From: Oscillospiraceae bacterium
Lineage (GTDB): Bacteria > Bacillota > Clostridia > Oscillospirales > Ruminococcaceae
Assembly (NCBI GenBank): GCA_900770195.1
Contig: CAAGJI010000056.1
Location: forward strand, 41,257-105,256
Direction of reading: 5' to 3'
DNA length: 64,000 nucleotides
Part shown: positions 38,156-47,064 of the stretch, in pieces
Layout: each line of letters starts with the position of its first letter
Position numbering within the stretch: position 1 is the stretch's first letter
Position numbers and translations under genes: made by a program
The notes under the pieces: model-generated
The model's database searches: none
Seen by the model: only the letters and a program-made list of their open reading frames with translations
What the model was told of the DNA's origin: nothing

Positions 38156-38474
38156 AAATAGATACCTCTCTTAATAAAATTGATATATTTTTTATTATGC
38201 ATTATGCATAATAAAAAGAACAAAAAACATCTTAAAATTGACGTTTTAACAAAATAGAGTTCAAAGATTTTGTTATCAATTGCAATTACTTGAAAAATAG
38301 ATTATAATATAATAGAGTGGACTTGTGCGTACAAATCAAAATTCAAATGTTTCACACATTTCTGCTTTATATATCAAGACTGCATTTAGAGATAAATGTT
38401 TTTAAACTCTATATATAATATAATACCATAAAATCAATTCAATTACAATAGCAAAAGGGAGGATTTTTTAAAAA
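38156..38474. other. divergent control region between fabD and fabH
   Basis: 319 bases, AT-rich, with a good promoter for fabH at 38280-38308. No clear FapR or FabT palindrome was found by eye. Near 38200 ATGCATTATGCATAAT forms a short repeat. No gene is seen. Confidence 0.6.
38280..38308 (+). promoter_or_regulatory. promoter of the fab-acc operon
   Basis: TTGCAA at 38280-38285, a 17-base spacer, TATAAT at 38303-38308. The leader to fabH is about 160 bases. Confidence 0.75.
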
Positions 38475-39470
38475 ATGGGTATTAAGATTCTCGGTACAGG
38501 CAGCTATGTTCCTGATTTCTGCGTAAGCAATGATGATATGACAAAAATCGTTGACACCAATGATGAATGGATAACAACAAGAACAGGCATTAAAAACAGA
38601 CACATTTCTGACGGTCAGCCTACATGGTGGATGGGCGTTCAGGCAGCAAAAAAAGCAATTGAAGATGCTGGTATTTCACCTGATCAGATTGGTCTTATTG
38701 TTGACACTTCTGTTACTCACGATTTTTATACACCTTCAACAGCCTGCATTATACAGGATAAAATAGGTGCTGTAAATGCTACTGCATTCGATATAAATGC
38801 AGCGTGTGCAGGTTTCGTTTTTGCCCTTGACTGTGCAAACAGATATATGGCAACAGACGAAAATATGGAATATGCACTTGTTATTTCAAATGAAATGCTT
38901 TCAAGAATAACAGATTATGACGACAGATCGACCTGTGTTCTTTTCGGTGACGGTGCAGCGGCTGTCGTTCTTAAAAAGTCAGATACTTTCTTTACTTCTT
39001 TCACACATACAAAAGGTGAAGGTGCAAAGTATCTTTACGCTAAAAACAACAACCCTAAAACAAGATTCCAGACAAATATAAAACCTGAATATTCAGACGG
39101 TTTTTCAGATGAATCAACAAAAAGCTATCTTATACAGAGTGGCAGAGATGTTTATAAATTTGCAACAAAGGCACTTCCTGAAGCAGTTGAAAAAGCTGCT
39201 GCAAAGGCAGGTCTTGACATAAACGAAATTGACCACATCATTCCTCATCAGGCAAACATAAGAATCATTGAAACAGCAGCAAAAAATCTTAAATTACCTA
39301 TGGAAAAATTCCTTGTGAACATTGCCGACCATGGCAACACATCAAGTGCATCTATCCCGATATGCTTTGATGAAATGCTTAAAGCGGGCAAGATAAAAAG
39401 AGGCGAAAAAGTCTGCTTTGTAGGCTTTGGTGCAGGTCTTACATATGGTGCTGTTATAGTTGAATATTAA
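38475..39470 (+). CDS. fabH: 3-oxoacyl-ACP synthase III
   Basis: Starts fatty-acid synthesis by condensing an acyl-CoA with malonyl-ACP. The triad is visible: Cys111 (NAACAGFVF), His (HIIPHQANIRI) and Asn (DHGNTSSAS). The 331 residues include GFGAGLTYGA at the C-terminus. First gene of a ten-gene operon running to acpP. RBS GGGAGG. Confidence 0.96.
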   Translation: MGIKILGTGSYVPDFCVSNDDMTKIVDTNDEWITTRTGIKNRHISDGQPTWWMGVQAAKKAIEDAGISPDQIGLIVDTSVTHDFYTPSTACIIQDKIGAVNATAFDINAACAGFVFALDCANRYMATDENMEYALVISNEMLSRITDYDDRSTCVLFGDGAAAVVLKKSDTFFTSFTHTKGEGAKYLYAKNNNPKTRFQTNIKPEYSDGFSDESTKSYLIQSGRDVYKFATKALPEAVEKAAAKAGLDINEIDHIIPHQANIRIIETAAKNLKLPMEKFLVNIADHGNTSSASIPICFDEMLKAGKIKRGEKVCFVGFGAGLTYGAVIVEY

Positions 39471-39504
39471 TAGTAAGGGTAATAACTACAGAAAGGAAAT
39501 GAAG

Positions 39505-40428
39505 ATGAAAAATAAAATCACAGAACTTCTCGGCATAGAATATCCTATAATTCAGGGCGGTATGGCATGGGTTGCTGAACATAAACTCGCAGCCGCTGTA
39601 TCAAATGCAGGCGGTGCAGGTATCATCGCAGGCGGCAGTGCCCCTATTGATTATTTAAGAGATCAGATAAGAAAATGCAAGGAACTCACAGACAAGCCTT
39701 TCGGCGTTAACATAATGCTTATGAGTCCTAACGCTGATGACCTTGCAAAACTTGTTATAGAAGAAAAAGTTGCATTCGTTACAACAGGTGCAGGCAATGC
39801 AGGCAAATATATCCCTGCATGGAAAGAAGCAGGCATAAAAGTTATACCTGTTGTTCCGTCAGTTGCTCTTGCAAAGAGAGTTGAAAGAGCCGGTGCAGAT
39901 GCTGTTATAGCAGAAGGTACTGAATCAGGCGGACATATTGGTGAAAATACAACTATGTGTCTTGTTCCTCAGGTTGTTGACGCAGTTTCAGTTCCTGTTA
40001 TTGCAGCAGGCGGTATTGCTGACGGCAGAGGTATTGCAGCTTCATTTATGCTTGGTGCAGAAGGTGTTCAGTGCGGAACAGTTTTCCTTGCATCAGAAGA
40101 ATGTCAGATACACCCTACATATAAAGAACTTGTTATAAAGGCTAAGGATACAGACAGCATTGTAACAGGCAGAGGTACAGGTCACCCATGCAGAAACGTT
40201 AAAACAAAGTTTGCAAAAAGACTTGCAAACTGGGAACGTGACGGCGGTACTCCTGAAGGATTTGAAGAAATCACTCTTGGTTCACTCAGAAAAGCCGTTG
40301 TTGACGGTAATGTTGATGAAGGTTCATTCCTTTGCGGTGCAATTGCAGGTATGGTAAATGAAATCAAGCCTTGCAAACAGATAATAGATGAAATGATGGC
40401 AGGAGCAGAAAAACTCCTTTCAAAATAA
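39505..40428 (+). CDS. fabK: enoyl-ACP reductase II (FabK type)
   Basis: FMN-dependent enoyl reductase that completes each elongation cycle. It replaces FabI in many Firmicutes and gives triclosan tolerance. It starts ITELLGIEYPIIQGGMAWVA and has AEGTESGGHIGENTTMCLVPQVV and the AGGIADGRGIAASFMLGAEGVQ phosphate-binding region (two visible blocks). 307 residues with the ATG at 39505, set by GAAAGGA. No fabI is seen here. Confidence 0.94.
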   Translation: MKNKITELLGIEYPIIQGGMAWVAEHKLAAAVSNAGGAGIIAGGSAPIDYLRDQIRKCKELTDKPFGVNIMLMSPNADDLAKLVIEEKVAFVTTGAGNAGKYIPAWKEAGIKVIPVVPSVALAKRVERAGADAVIAEGTESGGHIGENTTMCLVPQVVDAVSVPVIAAGGIADGRGIAASFMLGAEGVQCGTVFLASEECQIHPTYKELVIKAKDTDSIVTGRGTGHPCRNVKTKFAKRLANWERDGGTPEGFEEITLGSLRKAVVDGNVDEGSFLCGAIAGMVNEIKPCKQIIDEMMAGAEKLLSK

Positions 40429-40462
40429 GATAATAAGAAAAATATACTTTGGAGGAAATATA

Positions 40463-41203
40463 ATGGCAACAGCTTTAATTACAGGTGCATCTCAGGGTAT
40501 AGGTGCATGCATTGCAAGAAGACTTGCAAAAGACGGCTACAATATAGCAATAAATCATTTTCCAAGTGATAACGATAAGGCAAACGCTGAAAAAGTTGCT
40601 GAAGAATGCAGAGCTTTCGGCGTTGAAGCAGAACTTTTTGCTGCAAATGTTGCATCATATGCAGACTGTGAAGCAATGACAAAGGCAGTTAAAGAAAGAT
40701 TCGGTTCAATTGATGCACTCGTAAATAATGCAGGCATTACAAAAGACGGTCTTATGGTTCGTATGAGCGAAGAACAGTATGATGCTGTTATTGCTGTAAA
40801 CCAGAAATCTGTTTTCAATATGATGAAGCTTGTTGGTGCAGTTATGATGCGTCAGAAGCACGGCAGAATTGTAAGCCTTGCATCAGTTGCAGGTCTTTAC
40901 GGAAACCCTGGTCAGATAAATTATTCTGCAACAAAAGCAGCTATTATCGGTATGACAAAAACAGTTGCAAAAGAACTCGGTTCAAGAGGCATAACAGCAA
41001 ACGCTGTTGCTCCGGGATTTATCAAAACAGCTATGACTGATGCTCTTACAGATGAACAGAAAAGCAAAATGCTTGAACTCGTTGCAATGAAGAGATATGG
41101 TCTTCCTGAAGAAATTGCAAGCGTAGTTTCCTTCCTTTGCAGCGATGATGCAAGCTATGTTACAGGTCAGACAATAGAAATTTCAGGCGGACTTATGATG
41201 TAA
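40463..41203 (+). CDS. fabG: 3-oxoacyl-ACP reductase
   Basis: NADPH-dependent short-chain reductase of the elongation cycle. Gly motif TGASQGIGACIA, NNAG in ALVNNAGIT, and catalytic Ser/Tyr/Lys (SLASVAG, then YSATKAA). 246 residues. RBS GGAGG. Its stop codon lies inside a perfect 15-base inverted repeat that opens an unusual hairpin-rich spacer. Confidence 0.96.
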   Translation: MATALITGASQGIGACIARRLAKDGYNIAINHFPSDNDKANAEKVAEECRAFGVEAELFAANVASYADCEAMTKAVKERFGSIDALVNNAGITKDGLMVRMSEEQYDAVIAVNQKSVFNMMKLVGAVMMRQKHGRIVSLASVAGLYGNPGQINYSATKAAIIGMTKTVAKELGSRGITANAVAPGFIKTAMTDALTDEQKSKMLELVAMKRYGLPEEIASVVSFLCSDDASYVTGQTIEISGGLMM

Positions 41204-41350
41204 AATTTCTCAGAGAAATTTTACATCAATGAGGAATGAGAATATTAATCGCCTTCGGCGAAGCTGAAATTAGGACTTTGTCCTAAATCTCAGACTCTAT
41301 ACATACAGCCTTTAAAAAGGCTGGAGAAACTTAATTTTTGGAGGAAGATA
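41197..41350 (+). repeat. hairpin-rich spacer between fabG and fabF
   Basis: Four palindromes in 130 bases: GATGTAAAATTTCTC-A-GAGAAATTTTACATC as two 15-base perfect arms (41197-41211 and 41213-41227); CGCC-TTC-GGCG (41250-41260); TTAGGAC-TTT-GTCCTAA (41270-41286); CAGCCTTT-AA-AAAGGCTG (41306-41323). No T run follows. It contains GAGGAATGAG, also seen in other spacers of the window. Confidence 0.75.
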
Positions 41351-42616
41351 ATGTCAAACAGAGTAGTTATAACAGGACTTGGAACAGTTAATCCGCTTGG
41401 AAACAACGTTGCTGATTTCTGGTCAAATATTAAAGCAGGCAAATGCGGCATTTCAAAAATTGAAAGCTTTGACGCATCAGATATAAATATACACGTTGCA
41501 GGACTCGTAAAGGATTACGACCCTTTGGAATGCGGTCTTATGGATAAAAAAGAACTCCGCAATATGCAGCTTTTCACACAGTATGCAATTTCTGCTGCAA
41601 GTGAAGCTGTTAAAGACAGCGGTATCGATTTTTCTTCTATGGACCCATTTGACACAGGCTGTCTTATCGGTGTCGGTATAGGCGGTATCGAATTTATTGA
41701 AAAACAGTATCAGAGAATGGTTGACAGAGGTGCTTCAAAGATTTCACCTTTCTTTGTTCCTATGATGATTGCAAATATGGCAGCAGGTGACGTTGCAATA
41801 AAATTCGGTGTAAAAGGCGATAACTATTGCACAACTTCAGCTTGTTCATCAGGTACTCATGCAGTAGGTGAAGCTTTCAGAAAAATTAAAGACGGCTATC
41901 TTAAAGCTGCTATATGCGGCGGTACTGAAAGTGCTGTTACAAAATTCGTTCTTGGCGGATTTGCAACTATGCACGCACTCACAACATCAGAAGACCCTAT
42001 GAACGCTTCAAAACCTTTCGATAAGAACAGAAACGGTTTTGTTCTTGGCGAAGGTGCCGGCATTCTTGTTCTTGAAGAATATGAACATGCAAAGGCTCGT
42101 GGTGCTAAAATTTACGCTGAAATTGCAGGTTATGGTGCAACAGGTGATGCTTATCATATAACTTCACCATCTCCTGAATGCGATGCTGACGCAAGAGCAA
42201 TAAGCAATGCAATCAGGGAAGCAGGTCTTAAACCTGAAGATGTTGACTATATCAACGCACACGGCACATCAACGGGTCTTAACGATAAATACGAAACAAG
42301 AGCAATTAAACTTGCCCTCGGCGATGCTGCAAAGAATGTAAAAATAAATTCAACAAAGTCAATGACAGGTCACCTTCTTGGTGCAGCAGGCGGTATGGAA
42401 GCCATTGTTACAGCACTTTCAATCAAGGAAGGATACATCCACCAGACAATAGGATATGAAACTCCTGACATCAACAATGAAGACCCTGCTGATGACTGTG
42501 ACCTTAATTATTGTACAGACGGCCCTGTTGAACAGGAAGTAAGAGCAGCTGTTTCAAATAACCTTGGTTTTGGCGGACATAATGCTGCTATCTGTCTTAA
42601 AAAAGTAACTGATTAA
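41351..42616 (+). CDS. fabF: 3-oxoacyl-ACP synthase II
   Basis: Main elongating condensing enzyme. Catalytic Cys in TTSACSSGTHAVG (about 166), His in NAHGTSTGLND and His in SMTGHLLGAAG; GFGGHNA near the end. 421 residues, slightly longer than E. coli FabF. RBS GGAGG after the hairpin-rich spacer. Confidence 0.96.
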   Translation: MSNRVVITGLGTVNPLGNNVADFWSNIKAGKCGISKIESFDASDINIHVAGLVKDYDPLECGLMDKKELRNMQLFTQYAISAASEAVKDSGIDFSSMDPFDTGCLIGVGIGGIEFIEKQYQRMVDRGASKISPFFVPMMIANMAAGDVAIKFGVKGDNYCTTSACSSGTHAVGEAFRKIKDGYLKAAICGGTESAVTKFVLGGFATMHALTTSEDPMNASKPFDKNRNGFVLGEGAGILVLEEYEHAKARGAKIYAEIAGYGATGDAYHITSPSPECDADARAISNAIREAGLKPEDVDYINAHGTSTGLNDKYETRAIKLALGDAAKNVKINSTKSMTGHLLGAAGGMEAIVTALSIKEGYIHQTIGYETPDINNEDPADDCDLNYCTDGPVEQEVRAAVSNNLGFGGHNAAICLKKVTD

Positions 42617-42632
42617 AGAAAGGCATATAAAT

Positions 42633-43091
42633 ATGTTTTCATATGATGAAATAAAAGAACTTGCACAGCTTGTAAGTGATAAAAATCTTGGTGAAATAGA
42701 AGTAAAATCTGCAAACGGTGATTCACTTATCATAAAAGGAAAAAAAGAACAGATAATTGCTGCTGCACCTGCAATACAGGCGGCAGCACCTGCTGAAGTA
42801 AAAACGCAGCCTGCTGAAGAAGCTGCTGCTCCTGTCGCTGAAACTCCAAAGGTTTCCGGCAGAGAAATCAAGTCACCGATTGTAGGAACTTTCTATTCAT
42901 CAGCAGACCCGTCAGCTGAACCTTTTGTGAAAGTCGGCACGGAAATAAAAAAAGGCGATGTTATCTGCATAATTGAAGCTATGAAGATAATGAACGAAGT
43001 CAAGGCTGATATTGACGGAACAGTAAAGGAAATACTTGTTTCAAACGGTGATGCAGTCGAATATGACCAGCCTCTTATGATTGTTGAATAA
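42633..43091 (+). CDS. accB: biotin carboxyl carrier protein of acetyl-CoA carboxylase
   Basis: Carries carboxybiotin between AccC and AccDA. 152 residues: N-terminal helix, Ala/Pro/Glu-rich linker (about 50-75) and a biotinyl domain with EAMKIMNEV, the biotinylated residue being Lys118. RBS AGAAAGG. It lies 16 bases after fabF. Confidence 0.96.
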   Translation: MFSYDEIKELAQLVSDKNLGEIEVKSANGDSLIIKGKKEQIIAAAPAIQAAAPAEVKTQPAEEAAAPVAETPKVSGREIKSPIVGTFYSSADPSAEPFVKVGTEIKKGDVICIIEAMKIMNEVKADIDGTVKEILVSNGDAVEYDQPLMIVE

Positions 43092-43116
43092 CTGAATTTT
43101 AGATAGGAGAAATTAA

Positions 43117-43554
43117 ATGTCTGAAGTTTTACTTAATAAAGAACAGATAAAAGAAATAATTCCGCACAGAGATCCGTTCCTTCTTATAGATGAAGTTCTT
43201 GAAATGGAATCGGGTAAAAGATGTGTTGCAAGAAAATATATAAAGGAAGATGATTTCTGGTTTAAGGGTCATTTTCCGCAGCAGCCTGTAACTCCGGGTG
43301 TTCTTATGGTTGAAATGCTTGCACAGACCGGTGCAGTTGCAATTCTTTCAGAACCATCTTTCAAGGGAAAAATTGCACTTTTTGCAGGTATAGACAAAGC
43401 AAAATTCAGAAGACAGGTAGTCCCTGGCGACGTTTTAACACTTGAATGTGAAATAATAAAAATAAAAGGACCTGTCGGTGTCGGCAAAGCAATTGCAACT
43501 GTTGACGGCAAAAAAGCGGTTGAATGTGAAATAAAATTCGCAGTTCAGCAGTAA
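43117..43554 (+). CDS. fabZ: 3-hydroxyacyl-ACP dehydratase
   Basis: Hotdog-fold dehydratase of the elongation cycle. Catalytic His in FKGHFPQQPVTPGVLMVE (about 49) and Glu in VEMLAQ (about 63). IIPHRDPFLLID at the start is a family signature. 145 residues. RBS TAGGAG. Confidence 0.96.
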   Translation: MSEVLLNKEQIKEIIPHRDPFLLIDEVLEMESGKRCVARKYIKEDDFWFKGHFPQQPVTPGVLMVEMLAQTGAVAILSEPSFKGKIALFAGIDKAKFRRQVVPGDVLTLECEIIKIKGPVGVGKAIATVDGKKAVECEIKFAVQQ

Positions 43555-43569
43555 GGCGGAGTTTTTGAA

Positions 43570-44925
43570 ATGTTTGAAAAAGTTTTGATAGCAAATCGTG
43601 GAGAAATTGCGGTACGTATAATAAGAGCGTGCAGAGAATTTGGTGTTTCACCTGTTACTGTACACTCAACAGCAGACAATAACGCACTCCACACAATAAT
43701 TTCAGATGAATCAGTCTGCATAGGTCCTCCTGCAACAAAAGACAGCTATTTAAACGCAGATGCAATTATAACAGCTTGTATATTAAAGGGGGCAGGTGCT
43801 ATTCATCCTGGTTTTGGGTTTCTTTCGGAAAATGCTGATTTTGCTGAAAAATGTATTGAAAACGGCATAATCTGGATAGGTCCTTCACCTGAATGCATAA
43901 GAATGCTTGGCGACAAAGCACAGGCTAAGGAAACAATGAAAAAAGCAGGTGTTCCTGTTATTCCGGGCAGTGAAGGTGCTGTTAAAGACCTTGCACAGGC
44001 TAAGGAAGAAGCAAAAAGAATAGGTTATCCTCTTTTGATAAAAGCCTCAGCCGGCGGCGGCGGAAGAGGCATAAGACGTGTCGACAGCGATGAAGAACTT
44101 GAAGAACAGATGACACTTGCTCAACAGGAAGCAAAAAATTTCTTTGGCGATGACACTGTTTATATGGAAAAATTAATCGTTGACCCGCATCACGTTGAAA
44201 TACAGATAATTGCTGATAATTTTGGAAATGTTGTTGCACTCGGCGAACGTGACTGTTCGATGCAGAGAAGAAATCAGAAAGTAATTGAAGAAAGTCCAAG
44301 CCCTATTATGACACCAAAGCTGCGTGACAAAATGCAGACAGCGGCTGTTAAAGCGGCTAAAGCCTGCGGTTATCAGAATGCGGGAACAATAGAATTCCTT
44401 GTTGACAAAGACAGAAATTTCTATTTTATGGAAATGAACACACGTATTCAGGTTGAACACCCTGTAACTGAATTTGTAACGGGTCTTGACCTTGTACAGC
44501 TTCAGCTTTATGTTGCGGCAGGACTTAAACTTCCTTTTAAGCAGAAAGATATTCATCTTTCAGGGCATGCAATTGAATGCAGAATAAATGCTGAAAACCC
44601 TGAACTTGATTTCAGACCTTCACCGGGAACAATTTCTGCACTTCATCTGCCGGGAGGTCCGGGAATAAGAATAGACAGTGCAATATATCAGGGCTATACA
44701 ATACCGCCTTATTATGATTCAATGATTGCAAAACTCATTGTACACGCTCCTACAAGACAGGAAGCAATAAGAAAAATGAAACTTGCACTCTCTGAATTTA
44801 TAGTTGACGGTGTAGACACAAATATTGATTTTCAGCTTGAACTTATCAAAAATAAAAACTTTGATGAAGGCGACTACAATAACGGTTTTCTCAACAAATA
44901 TATGGAAGAACGAAAGAAAAAGTGA
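43570..44925 (+). CDS. accC: biotin carboxylase of acetyl-CoA carboxylase
   Basis: ATP-grasp enzyme that carboxylates biotin on AccB. 451 residues with KVLIANRGEIAVRIIRACRE, the Gly-rich loop SAGGGGRGIRRV, ERDCSMQRRNQK and MNTRIQVEHPVTE with active-site Arg and Glu. RBS GGCGGAG. It is 15 bases after fabZ. Confidence 0.97.
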   Translation: MFEKVLIANRGEIAVRIIRACREFGVSPVTVHSTADNNALHTIISDESVCIGPPATKDSYLNADAIITACILKGAGAIHPGFGFLSENADFAEKCIENGIIWIGPSPECIRMLGDKAQAKETMKKAGVPVIPGSEGAVKDLAQAKEEAKRIGYPLLIKASAGGGGRGIRRVDSDEELEEQMTLAQQEAKNFFGDDTVYMEKLIVDPHHVEIQIIADNFGNVVALGERDCSMQRRNQKVIEESPSPIMTPKLRDKMQTAAVKAAKACGYQNAGTIEFLVDKDRNFYFMEMNTRIQVEHPVTEFVTGLDLVQLQLYVAAGLKLPFKQKDIHLSGHAIECRINAENPELDFRPSPGTISALHLPGGPGIRIDSAIYQGYTIPPYYDSMIAKLIVHAPTRQEAIRKMKLALSEFIVDGVDTNIDFQLELIKNKNFDEGDYNNGFLNKYMEERKKK

Positions 44926-44959
44926 TTTTATCTCTTGATAAAACGAGGTAGGAATAAAA

Positions 44960-45829
44960 ATGCTTGAAGATTTATTTAAAGTAGTTACAAAAAGATTCAA
45001 CGATGATTCTGAAAATGAACAGGATAAAAAACATCCGAAGAAAAAAGAAGATGTTTTCAAATGTCCGAGATGTCAGAAACAGATACCGTTTGAAATGTAC
45101 AGAAATGCAAATAAAGTCTGCCCGTTTTGTGACTATCATGGCAGACTTACAGCAAGAGAAAGACTTAAACTCACCTGCGACAAAGAAAGTTTTGTTGAAT
45201 ATGATGCAGATATGTCAAGCGTTGATCCGCTTAATTTTCCAGGCTATGCTGTCAAGGAAACTGAAATGCAGACAAAAACCGGTCTTAAAGATGCTGTTGT
45301 AACAGGTGAATGCACAATAAAAGGTTCAAGATGCGTCATAATTGCGATGGATTCAAACTTTATGATGGCATCAATGGGAAGTGTTGTCGGTGAAAAAATA
45401 ACACGTGCATTTGAAAATGCAATTGAAAAGAAGCTCCCTGTGGTCGCTTTTACGGCTTCAGGCGGTGCAAGAATGCAAGAGGGTATAATTTCCCTTATGC
45501 AGATGGCAAAGACATCTGGGGCAGTTGCAAAGCACAGTGAGGCAGGCCTTTTATATATAACTGTTTTAACTGACCCGACAACAGGCGGTGTTACAGCTTC
45601 ATTTGCTTCTCTTGGCGATATTATAATCGCAGAACCTAAAATACTTATCGGATTTGCAGGCAGAAGAGTTATCGAAGGCACAATAAAACAGCATCTTCCC
45701 GATGATTTTCAGCTTGCGGAATTTATGCTTGAAAAAGGCTTTATCGATATGATAGTAAAGCGTAATAAAATGCGAAGCGTTTTATCGCATCTTCTTAAAC
45801 TTCACGGTTACGAAAAGGAGGAAGCATAA
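44960..45829 (+). CDS. accD: acetyl-CoA carboxylase carboxyltransferase subunit beta
   Basis: Transfers the carboxyl group to acetyl-CoA together with AccA. 289 residues with an N-terminal zinc finger (CPRC and CPFC, about 34-56) and a crotonase-type core ([40 protein letters not shown]). A Lys/Glu-rich stretch precedes the finger. The stop overlaps the accA start by one base. Confidence 0.96.
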   Translation: MLEDLFKVVTKRFNDDSENEQDKKHPKKKEDVFKCPRCQKQIPFEMYRNANKVCPFCDYHGRLTARERLKLTCDKESFVEYDADMSSVDPLNFPGYAVKETEMQTKTGLKDAVVTGECTIKGSRCVIIAMDSNFMMASMGSVVGEKITRAFENAIEKKLPVVAFTASGGARMQEGIISLMQMAKTSGAVAKHSEAGLLYITVLTDPTTGGVTASFASLGDIIIAEPKILIGFAGRRVIEGTIKQHLPDDFQLAEFMLEKGFIDMIVKRNKMRSVLSHLLKLHGYEKEEA

Positions 45830-46638
45830 TGGAAACAAAAGAACTTACAGCATGGGACAGAATGCTTCTTATCCGAAATAAAAACCGTCCTACAGCAAAA
45901 GATTATATAGAAAATATTTTTACGGATTTTTATGAAATGCACGGTGACAGACTTTATGGCGATGATCAGGCGATACTTGGCGGTGTTGCAAGACTTGACG
46001 GTATGCCTGTTACAGTTATCGCACAGATAAAAGGGCACGACCTTGAAGAAAATAAAAAGACAAACTTTTCAATGCCTCACCCTGAAGGGTACAGAAAAGC
46101 TTTAAGACTTGCAAAACAGGCGGAAAAATTTCACAGACCTGTTATATGCCTCATCGACACACCGGGTGCATTTTGCGGAGTTGAAGCAGAAGAACGTGGA
46201 CAGGGCGAAGCAATTGCAAAAAATCTTGCTGAATTTATGACTTTAAGAACACCTGTTATTTCGGTTGTTCTTGGTGAAGGCGGAAGTGGCGGTGCGTTGG
46301 CACTTGGTGTGTGCGATTCACTCGGTATGCTTGAAAATGCCTTATATTCGGTAATTTCTCCAAGAGGTGCGGCAAGTATTCTCTGGAAAGATGCTTCAAA
46401 AGAACAGGAAGCCTGCAACGTTCTTAAAATAACAGCACAGGACCTTTACAATTTTGGTGTTGCGGATGCGGTTATTGAAGAACCAAATGGAGCAGCTCAT
46501 AACGATTTGTACAAAATGTCGGAAAATATCAAAGAATTTTTGTTAGATAATGTAACGAAAAATTTGCAAAAAGATATTGACGTTTTGCTTGATTTCCGCT
46601 ATAATAAGTTTAGGAAAATCGGTATGTTCCATGAATAG
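45829..46638 (+). CDS. accA: acetyl-CoA carboxylase carboxyltransferase subunit alpha
   Basis: Partner of AccD. 269 residues, somewhat shorter than E. coli AccA (319) because the N-terminal coil is short, as in other Clostridia. DTPGAFCGVEAEERGQGEAI and VLGEGGSGGALALGVCD form the active-site core. RBS AAGGAGG overlaps the accD end. Confidence 0.95.
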   Translation: METKELTAWDRMLLIRNKNRPTAKDYIENIFTDFYEMHGDRLYGDDQAILGGVARLDGMPVTVIAQIKGHDLEENKKTNFSMPHPEGYRKALRLAKQAEKFHRPVICLIDTPGAFCGVEAEERGQGEAIAKNLAEFMTLRTPVISVVLGEGGSGGALALGVCDSLGMLENALYSVISPRGAASILWKDASKEQEACNVLKITAQDLYNFGVADAVIEEPNGAAHNDLYKMSENIKEFLLDNVTKNLQKDIDVLLDFRYNKFRKIGMFHE

Positions 46639-46687
46639 GGAATAAAACGATTTTGCAATATATATTTAATTTAAGGAGTAACAGAAA

Positions 46688-46912
46688 ATGTTAGAAAAAC
46701 TCAAAGACTTAATCGCAGATCAGCTCGATGTAGATGTTGATTCAATCACAGAAGATTCAAATATTCAGGAAGACCTCGGTGCTGATTCACTTGACATTGT
46801 AGACCTTATGATGGCTATAGAAGAAGAATTTGACGTTGAAATTCCTGATGAAAAACTTGAAGGAATAAAAACAGTCGGTGACATTGCCAAGTACATTGAA
46901 GCTAACAAGTAA
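46688..46912 (+). CDS. acpP: acyl carrier protein
   Basis: 74-residue four-helix carrier. The phosphopantetheine site is Ser34 in GADSLDIVDL; the acidic helix II and EIPDEKLEGIKTVGDI are typical. Its position at the end of the fab-acc operon is unusual, because many Clostridia place it after fabH or fabG. RBS AAGGAG. A strong terminator follows. Confidence 0.97.
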   Translation: MLEKLKDLIADQLDVDVDSITEDSNIQEDLGADSLDIVDLMMAIEEEFDVEIPDEKLEGIKTVGDIAKYIEANK

Positions 46913-46935
46913 TATTTTAAATTAAAGTTAGAGTT

Positions 46936-46965
46936 AAACGCAGGTTTTAAAGCCTGCGTTTTTTT
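46936..46965 (+). terminator. terminator of the fab-acc operon
   Basis: AAACGCAGG, 8-base loop, CCTGCGTTT and further Ts. Confidence 0.93.
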
Positions 46966-46984
46966 AAGTCTGTATTTTTACTGC

Positions 46985-47018
46985 AAAAAAAGAACCGCTG
47001 ATATGCGATTCTTTTTTG
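46985..47018 (-). terminator. terminator of the leftward surface-protein gene
   Basis: AAAAAAAGAACCGC and GCGATTCTTTTTT arms around a short loop, with one mismatch. It is usable on both strands. Confidence 0.75.
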
Positions 47019-47064
47019 TTATATAAAGAAAACAAAATAAAAAATTGTGGAGTAAAAAGCTTAA

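Noticed and set aside
38156..38474. FapR or FabT operator upstream of fabH
   Set aside because: I found no palindrome close to either consensus; only loose TTCAAA words are present.
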